A stretch of 64,000 nt of DNA. Origin: Streptomyces hiroshimensis. GTDB taxonomy: Bacteria > Actinomycetota > Actinomycetes > Streptomycetales > Streptomycetaceae. Within the stretch, counting starts at the first letter, position 1. Every line of letters begins with the position of its first letter. Made by a program: the position numbers and the translations under genes. The stretch spans positions 68,309 to 132,308 of the forward strand of contig NZ_BMUT01000015.1 in assembly GCF_014650335.1 (NCBI RefSeq). Reading direction: 5' to 3'. The notes under the pieces were generated by a model, which was given only the letters and a program-made list of their open reading frames with translations, was not told the DNA's origin and did not search any database. This document shows positions 25,596 to 32,831 of the stretch, one piece after another.

Positions 25596-28240
25596 GCACG
25601 ACGACCGGCTCCGCGGCCGACACCGGCTCCGCCGCCGCGACGGTGGCCGCGACCACAGAACTGATCGTCGGCGGTATGACCTGCGCCGCCTGCGTGGCGC
25701 GCGTGGAGAAGAAGCTCGGCCGGCTGGACGGCGTGAGCGCGACCGTCAACCTGGCCACCGGCCGGGCCCGTGTCTCCCACCCCGCCGAGGTCACCCCCGA
25801 CGAGCTGATGGCGGTCGTCGAGGGCGCCGGCTTCACGGCGGCGCTGCCCGAGCCCGACCCCGCGCCGGGGTCCGAGGGGGGCAAGGGCGGCGAGGAGGGC
25901 GAGGCGGCCACGGGCGCCGCCCTGACCCGGCTGCTGATCACGGCCGTGCTGTCCGTCCCCGTACTGGTGCTGTCCATGGCCCCCGGCCTGCAGTTCCGCA
26001 ACTGGCAGTGGCTGTGCTTCGTCCTCGCGACACCGGTCGCCGTCTGGGGCGCGTGGCCCTTCCACGAGCGTGCGCTGCGCGGGCTGCGGCACTCCGCCGC
26101 GACGATGGACACGCTCGTCTCGCTCGGCGTCATCGCCTCCTACTCCTGGTCCGCGTACGCCCTCTTCTTCGGCGGCGCCGGACGGCCGGACATGCGGATG
26201 CCGTTCACGCTGGTGCCCTCCATGACGGCCGGCACGGCGGACGTCTACCTCGAAGCGGTCGTGGGCGTTCCCCTGTTCGTGCTGATCGGCAGGCTGTTGG
26301 AGGCGCGGGCCCGGCACAGCACGGGCTCGGCGCTGCGGGCCCTCGCCTCGCTCGCCGCGAAGGACGTGCTCGTGCGGGGCGCGGACGGTACGGAGCGCCG
26401 GGTGCCGATCGAGCAGCTGCGCGTCGGCGACCGCTTCCTCGTGCGGCCCGGTGAGCGCGTCGCCACCGACGGCGTCGTCGTCGCGGGCAGTTCGGCGCTG
26501 GACCTGTCCCTGGTGACGGGCGAGAGCGCGCCCGTGGAGGCCGGTCCGGGCTCGTCCGTCGTCGGTGGCGCCGTCAACTCCGGCGGTCTGCTGGAGGTAC
26601 GGGCCGAGGCGGTCGGCGCCGACACCCGGCTCGCCCGGATCGCCAAGCTGGTGGAGGAGGCGCAGGCGGGCAAGGCGAAGGCGCAGCGCGTGGCCGACGC
26701 CGTCGCCGGGGTCTTCGTACCGGCCGTGCTGGCCGTCGCCGTGACGGTCCTCGGCTTCTGGCTCGGCGCGGGCGCCTCCTCGCAGGCGGCGGTCACCGCC
26801 GCGGTGGCCGTCCTCGTCGTCGCCTGCCCCTGCGCGCTCGGCCTGGCCACGCCCACGGCCCTGCTGGCGGCCACGGGCCGCGGCGCCGGCCTGGGCATCC
26901 TGGTCAGCGGGCCGCAGGCGCTGGAGGGGCTGCGGCGCGTGGACACGGTCGTCCTGGACAAGACGGGCACGCTGACGACGGGTTCGATGACGGTGACGGG
27001 CGTGACGGCCCGTCCGGGCGGCATCGGCGAGGCGGCGGCGCTGCGGCTGGCCGCGGCGGCGGAGCAGGGGTCGGAGCATCCGGTGGGCCGGGCGGTCTGC
27101 GCGTATGTGCGGGGCGCGGACGGCACGGCAGGGCCGGAGATTGCGGAGCCGGGAATGCCGGGGGCGGCGGAGACACCGGGGGCGTCCGCTGCCGCGGCAG
27201 CGGCTTCGGAGCCCGCGGCATCGGCGGCGGCCGAGACGCCGCGGGCGAAGGCCCCGGGAGCGGGCGCTCCTGCAGCCGAGGCCCCGGAGGCGCCGGACGC
27301 CGCAGCTCCCGCCCCGCGTCTCCCGGAGGTCACTGATTTCACAGCCACCCCGGGCAAGGGCGTCGCCGGACGGGTCGAGGGACGGCTCGTGGAGGTCGTA
27401 CGCCCGGACACCACGGGCGAGCGGGCACCACGGACACCACGGACACCACGCGCGGCGCGTACGAAGGGCAGCCGTTCCACCACGGCGGCGCCCCCGCTCC
27501 CCGAAGCGCTGGCCTCCGCCGTGCGCGACGCCGAGCGGGACGGGCGCACCGCGGTCCTGGTCCGCGTGGACGACACGCCGGAGGCGGTGATCGTCCTCGG
27601 CGACACCGTGCGCTCCGGTTCCTACCGCGCCGTCGACCACCTCAAGCGGCTCGGCCTGCGACCCGTCCTCGCGACGGGCGACAGCGAGGGCGCGGCGCGC
27701 GCCGTCGCCGCGGAGCTCGGCATCACCGAGGTCCACGCGCGGGCCACGCCCGAGGACAAGGCGGAGCTCGTACGAGAGCTCCGCGCCCAGGGCCGCCGGG
27801 TGGCGGTCATCGGCGACGGCGTCAACGACACGGCGGCGCTGGCCGGCGCGGACCTCGGCATCGCGATGGGCGGCGGCACGGACGCGGCCATCGGCGCCGC
27901 GGACGTCACACTGGTCCGCGAGGACATGGGCGCCCTGGCGGACGCCGTCCGGCTGGCCCGGCGCACGTCGGCGACGGTGCGCACCAACCTCGCCTGGGCG
28001 TTCGGCTACAACCTGGTGACGCTGCCGCTTGCGGCGGTGGGCCTGCTGAGCCCGATGGTCGCCGCGGCGGCGATGTCCGTCAGCTCGGTGCTGGTCGTCG
28101 CGAACAGCCTGCGGCTGCGGGGCTGGCAGCCGGTGCCGTCGCGGACGTCGACGGGACGGCGCCCGCACGGTAGGCCCGCATCTTCTGTTTCCACCGGCCG
28201 ACGCCCCGGCGCCGCCTTGGCTCCGCGAGGTGACGCATGA
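25592..28240 (+). CDS. copA: CopA/CtpB-like copper-translocating P1B-type ATPase
   Basis: An 882-residue P1B-1 ATPase. The N-terminal heavy-metal domain has GGMTCAACVARVEKKLG at residues 28-44. About eight membrane helices follow, with the transport motif CPCALGLATPTALL near residue 412, the phosphorylation site DKTGTLT near 456, SEHPVGRAV, and the hinge GDGVNDTAALAGADLGIAMG. The nucleotide-binding domain carries an Ala/Pro/Glu-rich low-complexity insertion of roughly 60-70 residues (about 515-580) and a second Thr/Pro/Arg-rich one near residue 605-635. Overlaps of four bases with both flanking genes show translational coupling. Export (CopA) and acquisition-linked (CtpB-like) roles cannot be separated by sequence. 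Confidence 0.93.
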   Translation: MSTTTGSAADTGSAAATVAATTELIVGGMTCAACVARVEKKLGRLDGVSATVNLATGRARVSHPAEVTPDELMAVVEGAGFTAALPEPDPAPGSEGGKGGEEGEAATGAALTRLLITAVLSVPVLVLSMAPGLQFRNWQWLCFVLATPVAVWGAWPFHERALRGLRHSAATMDTLVSLGVIASYSWSAYALFFGGAGRPDMRMPFTLVPSMTAGTADVYLEAVVGVPLFVLIGRLLEARARHSTGSALRALASLAAKDVLVRGADGTERRVPIEQLRVGDRFLVRPGERVATDGVVVAGSSALDLSLVTGESAPVEAGPGSSVVGGAVNSGGLLEVRAEAVGADTRLARIAKLVEEAQAGKAKAQRVADAVAGVFVPAVLAVAVTVLGFWLGAGASSQAAVTAAVAVLVVACPCALGLATPTALLAATGRGAGLGILVSGPQALEGLRRVDTVVLDKTGTLTTGSMTVTGVTARPGGIGEAAALRLAAAAEQGSEHPVGRAVCAYVRGADGTAGPEIAEPGMPGAAETPGASAAAAAASEPAASAAAETPRAKAPGAGAPAAEAPEAPDAAAPAPRLPEVTDFTATPGKGVAGRVEGRLVEVVRPDTTGERAPRTPRTPRAARTKGSRSTTAAPPLPEALASAVRDAERDGRTAVLVRVDDTPEAVIVLGDTVRSGSYRAVDHLKRLGLRPVLATGDSEGAARAVAAELGITEVHARATPEDKAELVRELRAQGRRVAVIGDGVNDTAALAGADLGIAMGGGTDAAIGAADVTLVREDMGALADAVRLARRTSATVRTNLAWAFGYNLVTLPLAAVGLLSPMVAAAAMSVSSVLVVANSLRLRGWQPVPSRTSTGRRPHGRPASSVSTGRRPGAALAPRGDA

Positions 28241-28731
28241 AGAAGATCACGAAGAACATCACGGCTCTCGCCGCTGCCGGGCGCGCGGCGCTCGTCCCCG
28301 TCCTCGCGTGCGCCGTGACCCTCGGCGGGCTCGGCGCGTGGACCGCTTCGGGCGCGGCGGGCCGTCCCCCGGCCGTCACGGTCGAGAACGCGCGCGTGCT
28401 GCTGCCGTTCGGCCGGGACGACACGGCCGCGTTCTTCCGGGTACGGAACGAGGGCGACGTGGACGACGAGCTCGTCGGCGTCGACGCTCCGACGGCCGGC
28501 GGCGCGATGCTCAGCCGCACCGTGGTCAAGAAGGGCGCGGGCTCCATGCAGATGGTGCGGTCGGCGAGGGTGCCGGCCGGCGGCACGCTGGAGATGTCCC
28601 CGCACGGCGTGGACGTCATGATCTCGGCCCCGCCGCGACTGAAGCTCGGCGACCGGCTGCCCGTCGTGCTGCGGTTCCGCGGGGCGGGCACGGTGCAGGT
28701 GGAGGCGGAGGTCGTCAGGCCGGGGAACTGA
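28237..28731 (+). CDS. exported PCuAC-like copper chaperone with altered ligands
   Basis: A 164-residue exported protein resembling PCu(A)C (DUF461) periplasmic Cu(I) chaperones. A signal/anchor segment (LVPVLACAVTLGGLGAW) is followed by the beta-sandwich: DTAAFFRVRNEG, then GAGSMQMVRSARVPAGGTLEM and SPHGVDVMISAP. In canonical PCuAC the ligands are His and Met of HxnM and a later HxM. Here the first His is replaced (GGAMLSRT), Met residues remain (SMQM), and the last pair reads HGVDVM instead of GGYHLM. Copper binding is therefore plausible but modified. It overlaps the ATPase gene by four bases as the last gene of the operon. Confidence 0.82.
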   Translation: MKKITKNITALAAAGRAALVPVLACAVTLGGLGAWTASGAAGRPPAVTVENARVLLPFGRDDTAAFFRVRNEGDVDDELVGVDAPTAGGAMLSRTVVKKGAGSMQMVRSARVPAGGTLEMSPHGVDVMISAPPRLKLGDRLPVVLRFRGAGTVQVEAEVVRPGN

Positions 28732-28764
28732 CAGGCGAGTGAAACGCGTGAAAACGTGAAAAAG

Positions 28765-28804
28765 GGGCTGGGGAGGCCGGGCACATGCCCGGCCTCCCCA
28801 GCCC
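28765..28804. terminator. strong bidirectional terminator between copper operon and sigma gene
   Basis: A 19-bp perfect inverted repeat (28765-28783 and 28786-28804) with A-rich flank on the left lies between the convergent PCuAC-like and sigma-factor genes. Confidence 0.85.
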
Positions 28805-28838
28805 TTACTTACGTGTACTTACACGTACTTCTGCCTGT

Positions 28839-29414
28839 CTACGCCGCGACCGGTATGCGCACGGCATCCCGCTCGGCCGTCTCCAGCTGGCAGATCAGCG
28901 CCTCGCGGGCCCGCGCCACGCGCGACCGCACCGTACCGACGGGGCAGCCCGCGACGACGGCCGCCTCCGCGTACGGCAGGCCCAGCATCTGGGTCAGCAC
29001 GAACGCCTCGCGGCGCTCGTAGGGCAGGCGGTCCAGCAGCTGCGACAGCGCGACGCCCTCGTCGAAGCCGGGCAGCTGGGCCGTCTGGGCCCGCTCGGCG
29101 GCCGACTGCCAGTCGTCCGTGTCGGACAGACGGGGGCGGGCGGCGTTGAAGCGCAGCCGGTCGACGACGGTGCGCCGGGCGATGGACAGCAGCCACGTAC
29201 GGGCGGAGGAGCGGCCCTCGAAGCGCTCCAGCGAGCGCAGGGCCCGCAGGTAGGTCTCCTGGACGAGGTCGTCCGCGCCCTGCGGGTCGTTGCTGAGGCG
29301 GGCCACGTAGCGGCGTACGTCGCTCTGCGTCGCGCGGATGAAGCGCTCGATGGCGTCGGCGTCACCGCTGCGGGCGGCGAGGGCCCATGTGGTCACGGCT
29401 TCGTCGTCACGCAC
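28839..29414 (-). CDS. sigC: ECF sigma factor, SigC-like
   Basis: A 191-residue ECF sigma factor. The GTG at 29414 has GGGAGG five bases upstream and gives MRDDEAVTTWALAARSGD. Region 2: FIRATQSDVRRYVARLS, DDLVQETYLRALRSL and GRSSARTWLLSIARRTVVD. Region 4: LDRLPYERREAFVLTQMLGL, YAEAAVVAGCPVGTVRSRVARARE. The DDEAVT start, the ARTWLL and GLxYAxAA..CGCPVGT segments are very close to M. tuberculosis SigC as I remember it. There SigC drives copper acquisition genes (ctpB and the nrp isonitrile cluster). The nearby P-type ATPase and isocyanide synthase support a similar regulon. A mini zinc-finger gene is divergent. Confidence 0.88.
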   Translation of the reverse strand: MRDDEAVTTWALAARSGDADAIERFIRATQSDVRRYVARLSNDPQGADDLVQETYLRALRSLERFEGRSSARTWLLSIARRTVVDRLRFNAARPRLSDTDDWQSAAERAQTAQLPGFDEGVALSQLLDRLPYERREAFVLTQMLGLPYAEAAVVAGCPVGTVRSRVARAREALICQLETAERDAVRIPVAA

Positions 29415-29445
29415 GGCGGCCTCCCTGGCGGGAGGTGAGGGTAAG

Positions 29446-29490
29446 GGAGCGGGGGGTGAGGGAGCGGGGGGTGAGGGAGCGGGGGGTGAT
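29446..29490. repeat. three 15-bp tandem repeats in the sigma/zinc-finger divergent promoter region
   Basis: GGAGCGGGGGGTGAG is present at 29446-29460, 29461-29475 and, with a final T, 29476-29490. The array fills the space between the sigma gene start (29414) and the divergent zinc-finger start (29527). Confidence 0.9.
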
Positions 29491-29526
29491 GCACCGGGCA
29501 AAAGCGGCACCGGGGACGATGGCAGG

Positions 29527-29706
29527 GTGCAGCACTGCAGTGAATTCCGTACCGCCATATCCGCCGGCATCGACGGCGAGGACCTGCCGCCGGGCGTGAC
29601 CGGCGCGGCCCTCGACGCGCATCTGCGCGGATGCGCCGAGTGCCACGCGTGGGGCGAGCGGGCGCGCCGGCTGAGAGTGCTGGCGGCGGGCCTCGGCATG
29701 GACTGA
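29527..29706 (+). CDS. mini zinc-finger (zf-HC2) anti-sigma-like protein
   Basis: A 59-residue protein starting at GTG 29527 (MQHCSEFRTAISAGIDGE). It has the ZAS-type zinc motif H-x3-C-x2-C in DAHLRGCAECHAW, preceded by the conserved His-Cys of the domain start. There is no membrane helix or sensor domain, so it is a stand-alone version of the anti-sigma zinc domain. It lies divergent to the SigC-like gene, 112 bp apart, and the most economical role is a cytoplasmic redox- or metal-sensitive antagonist of that sigma factor. A GGCAGG site precedes the start. The short length makes the call less certain than for larger genes. Confidence 0.7.
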   Translation: MQHCSEFRTAISAGIDGEDLPPGVTGAALDAHLRGCAECHAWGERARRLRVLAAGLGMD

Positions 29707-29900
29707 GGAGACGGCCGAAAACGAGGCCGGCGAAACGGCCGGCGAAACGGCCGCCGAAACAGCTGGAATCGCGGGGACGGCGTGCCGGCGTGGCACGACC
29801 CGCGTACGGGCAGGGGTCATCGCCCTGTGTCCTTCCTGGAATCCGGGCAGCCCGAGGAGCGGGCGGGCCCGGTGACGTGGTTCGGCGCGGGAGGTCGCCG

Positions 29901-30665
29901 TCAGCCGAAGGCGACGGCGGTGCGGGCCGGTGGACCACGTGTGGCGAGGACGTGCGCGTACAGCAGCTGCCGCAGGCGCTGCGCGGCGCGGCTCCGGTCG
30001 GCGCGGATGCGCGGCGGACCGGAGGGCGCCGCCCCCGTGCGGAAGAGGACGAGGAGCGGGGTGAAGAACCGGCTGTGCAGGGTGCGGGCGACCCGGAAGG
30101 CCGCCTGCTCGCCGCCGGCGAGCCACATGCCGCAGATGACGGCGACGAGGACGTGCGCGGACCACATGCCGAGCGCGCCGTGGCCGGCGTGCATGGAGGA
30201 CATGGAGTGCATGGAGGACATGGAGTGGCCGGCCATGTCACCCATGGAGCCCATATCCATGGAACCGGTGCCCATGGAGCCGGTGGAGCCCATGTCCATG
30301 GGCATGTCGCCCATGGAAGCCATGGAGTGCCCGGCGGGCGCTTCCATCGGCATGGCGGGATCCAGGCCGAGGCGGGCGGCCCGCGCCGCGTTCACGACGA
30401 CGTTCTGGGCGAGACCGAAAAAGAAATGCAGCCCGGTCTGGGCGCCGACCGTGGCGAGCGTGATCAGCAGCGGGCCGCGCTCGCGTCCCGCCAGGAACCA
30501 CGCCCCGCTGCCCGTACCGCACAGCGCGACGGCGACGGCCCACCAGGGGACGGTCGTCCCGGACATGACCGCGTGGCCCAGGGCAGCGAGCAGCACACAG
30601 ACCGCTGCGAACACTGCGGCTCGCAGCGCTCGCGGTCCCTGTTCCGGCTGCGGCCCTGCTCTCAT
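29901..30665 (-). CDS. polytopic membrane protein with Met/His-rich extracytoplasmic loop
   Basis: A 254-residue membrane protein starting at ATG 30665. Hydrophobic segments: VFAAVCVLLAALGHAVM, WWAVAVALCGTGSGAWFLAG, LLITLATVGAQTGLHFFFGL, then after the loop MWSAHVLVAVICGMWLAGG. The loop between helices 3 and 4 (about residues 108-165) is densely Met/His/Ser-rich (MASMGDMPMDMGSTGSMG, HSMSSMHSMSSMHAGHG) and should bind Cu(I) or Ag(I). The C-terminal part is basic and cytoplasmic. I know no named family for it. Its place beside the SigC-like factor, zinc finger and copper operon supports a copper role. Confidence 0.8.
   Translation of the reverse strand: MRAGPQPEQGPRALRAAVFAAVCVLLAALGHAVMSGTTVPWWAVAVALCGTGSGAWFLAGRERGPLLITLATVGAQTGLHFFFGLAQNVVVNAARAARLGLDPAMPMEAPAGHSMASMGDMPMDMGSTGSMGTGSMDMGSMGDMAGHSMSSMHSMSSMHAGHGALGMWSAHVLVAVICGMWLAGGEQAAFRVARTLHSRFFTPLLVLFRTGAAPSGPPRIRADRSRAAQRLRQLLYAHVLATRGPPARTAVAFG
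30195..30325. repeat. degenerate DNA repeats encoding the Met/His loop
   Basis: CATGGAGGACATGGAGTG units and CCCATGGAGCC-like units recur along this stretch on the plus strand, encoding the SM/DM/HSM peptide repeats. They suggest expansion of the metal-binding loop by slippage or duplication. Confidence 0.7.
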
Positions 30666-30937
30666 GACGACCACATCGTTGCACCCGCGCCGCGCGACGC
30701 GACGGCGGGGTACGCGGAGACGCCCGTACGACCCCCCGCTCGGGCGCACGGGACCGCCCCGTACCGTCCGCCCGGCGGTACGAGGCGGTGGGTCGCCGGC
30801 TCGGGGGAAGGACCGACGGCCCGGGTCCCGTCGCTCCATTGGGACTCGCAGAAACGAGTCAAGCGCGCGGGGGGCGGGTGCGGGAGCGTGTGCGCGGGGG
30901 CGACCGTGGGTGCGCGGCTCACACCCCGTGTGAATGA

Positions 30938-31222
30938 TCAGCCTCCGGCGTGAGGCTTACGGGTGCGCGTACGGCTGCTGCTGCCTTCGCCGCTGCCGCC
31001 GCTGCCGCGCTCGGGCAGCCAGGCAGCACTGCCCTTGTCACCGAAGCGGGTGCCTATCGCGCCCTTGATGACGGAGAGGGCGGCGGGCAGCGCGGCGATC
31101 GCCGCGGCTTTGAGCGCGGAGACGTCGGTGAGGTCGAACCCGTCGGCGAGGAGGAGACCGAGGAAGGTGGTGACGTACGCGGCGGCGGTGCGCTCGAGGA
31201 TGTCGAGCAGAACTTTGGGCAT
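30938..31222 (-). CDS. holin-like small membrane protein (orphan)
   Basis: A 94-residue protein starting at ATG 31222 (MPKVLLDILERTAAAYVTTF). The pattern ERTAAAYVTTFLGLLLADG, FDLTDVSALKAAAIAALPA and ALSVIKGAIGTRFGDKGSAA resembles small holins of actinobacterial phages, with two hydrophobic segments, the first near the N-terminus. The C-terminus is Ser/Gly/Arg-rich. No endolysin, integrase or other phage gene is nearby, so it is either a domesticated single gene or a membrane protein of other function with the same fold. It lies upstream of, and on the same strand as, the Met/His-rich membrane protein, about 270 bp away. Confidence 0.7.
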   Translation of the reverse strand: MPKVLLDILERTAAAYVTTFLGLLLADGFDLTDVSALKAAAIAALPAALSVIKGAIGTRFGDKGSAAWLPERGSGGSGEGSSSRTRTRKPHAGG

Positions 31223-31358
31223 GACTGTTTCTTCGTCTCTTCCGTTCGTGTCCGATGGGTAAGGGAAGCGTCGTGGCGGAACGGCGCGCACCGCAAGCCC
31301 CGTAAGGCTCGGAAGAACGCGGAAGGACTCGGAAGGACTCGGAGGGCGGAGGATCCAC

Positions 31359-32732
31359 GTGGTCGATGTGGTCGATGTGGTCGATACGGCTGAAGCGGCT
31401 GAAGCGGCTGAAGCGGTCAATCCCTGGCTGGCGATGGCAGGCGGCGAGGACCCGGCCGAGCGGAGCCGTACGGTCCGCGGGGCGCACGAGGAGTTCGTGA
31501 CCGGGGGGAGAGTGAGCCCGCGGGTCCGGGCGGTGGTCGCCGACTCGTGGCGGCGGTCGGCGGCCGCGCTGCCCGCGGCGGACTTCCTCGCGCCGGTCGA
31601 CCTGGCCGACGCGGAACTGGAGGAGTACCGCGGTACGCACCCGCTGGCATCCGTGATGCCGCTCTTCAGGGAGCTGCTGGGCACGATCGCGGACGACGGG
31701 GCGCACCTGCTCGCGGTGTGCGACGCGTCCGGCCGGATGCTGTGGGTCGAGGGGCACCGGGGGGTGCGGAGCCGGGCCGAGGCCATGAATTTCGTCGCCG
31801 GTGCCCGCTGGGACGAGCGGCACGCGGGCACGAACGCACCCGGCACGGCGCTCGCGCTGGACCACGCCGTGCAGATCTTCGCCACCGAGCACTACAACCG
31901 CGCGGTCCAGCCCTGGACGTGCGCGGCCGCGCCGGTGCACGACCCGCGGACCGGCCGGCTGCTGGGCGCGGTGGACCTCACGGGCGGCGACCACCTGGCG
32001 GCGCCGCACAGCCTGGCCCTGGTGCGGGCGACGGCGCTGGCGGCGGAGGCGCGGCTGGCGGAGGGGTTCCGGGGCCCGGGAGGAGTCCGCGCCCACGAGC
32101 TGACGGCCCTGGGCCAGGACGAAGCGACGCTGACGACGCCGGACGGCTGCCGAAGCCGCCGAATACGCCTGGGAAGACGGCACAGCGAAATCCTGGTGTT
32201 GCTGGCCGGCCACCCCGAGGGGCTGACAGGGGATCAGCTGGCGACGGCGCTGTACGGAGATCGCCCGGTGCCGCCGGTGACGCTGCGGGCCGAGCTGTCG
32301 CGACTGCGGCGACTGGTGGGCCCGCTGCTCGCCTCCCGCCCGTACCGGCTGTGCGCACCGGTCGAGACGGATGTCGCCCGGGTGGAGCGCGAGCTGGAGG
32401 CGGGTGACGTACGCGGCGCACTGCGCACGTACGCCGGTCCGCTGCTGCCCTCGTCGGAGGCACCGGGGGTGTGCCGGGTACGGCGGCTGGTGGAGGGGCG
32501 GCTGCGGCGGGCGGTGCTCGGCGGCGGGGACGCGTGGGCGCTGCAGCTGTGGGCGGACAGCCGGTGGGGCGAGGAGGACCTGGAGGTGTGGGAGAGGCTG
32601 CTGGCGGCGCTGCCGGCGAGTGCGCCGCAGCGGGCGGGGGTGGCGGCGGAGGCGAGGAGGTTACGGGAGACGTACGCGCGGGGCCTGCACAACCCGGGCC
32701 GGGCAACGTTGGCGCAACGTACACAGCCCTAA
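31359..32732 (+). CDS. GAF-domain transcriptional regulator of the aldehyde dehydrogenase
   Basis: A 457-residue regulator. The GTG at 31359 has GGAGG upstream; the first 20 codons are tandem repeats (VDVVDVVD, AEAAEAAEA). Residues ~50-230 form a GAF sensor like that of AcoR-type activators (VCDASGRMLWVEGH, NFVAGARWDERHAGTNAPGT read in parts). The C-terminal half has a DNA-binding region (RRIRLGRRHSEILVLLAGHP, LTGDQLATALYGD, LRAELSRLRRLVG) rather than the sigma54-interacting AAA+ module. The aldehyde dehydrogenase gene follows after 99 bp on the same strand, as in many actinobacteria, so it probably activates it. Leu435 is encoded by TTA (32661-32663), implying dependence on bldA. Confidence 0.87.
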   Translation: MVDVVDVVDTAEAAEAAEAVNPWLAMAGGEDPAERSRTVRGAHEEFVTGGRVSPRVRAVVADSWRRSAAALPAADFLAPVDLADAELEEYRGTHPLASVMPLFRELLGTIADDGAHLLAVCDASGRMLWVEGHRGVRSRAEAMNFVAGARWDERHAGTNAPGTALALDHAVQIFATEHYNRAVQPWTCAAAPVHDPRTGRLLGAVDLTGGDHLAAPHSLALVRATALAAEARLAEGFRGPGGVRAHELTALGQDEATLTTPDGCRSRRIRLGRRHSEILVLLAGHPEGLTGDQLATALYGDRPVPPVTLRAELSRLRRLVGPLLASRPYRLCAPVETDVARVERELEAGDVRGALRTYAGPLLPSSEAPGVCRVRRLVEGRLRRAVLGGGDAWALQLWADSRWGEEDLEVWERLLAALPASAPQRAGVAAEARRLRETYARGLHNPGRATLAQRTQP

Positions 32733-32831
32733 CGTCCGACCGGTCGCTGTCGGCTCTGGAAGCGACGAAACGACGAGCGACCGAAATCCCGGAAACCCGG
32801 AAACTCAGTCACCGGAAGGGCAGGCGCCCTG

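Noticed and set aside
24665..28168. 1167-codon open frame antisense to the copper ATPase
   Set aside because: The composition is Arg/Gly/His-rich with no domain, and the plus-strand ATPase has every catalytic motif. It is a codon-bias shadow.
29446..29490. CRISPR-like repeats
   Set aside because: The three units are 15 bp and directly adjacent with no spacers, so they are simple tandem repeats. The other short arrays in the window fail for the same reason.
30938..31222. prophage remnant
   Set aside because: The holin-like gene stands alone; no integrase, structural, lysin or attachment-site signal was seen around it.
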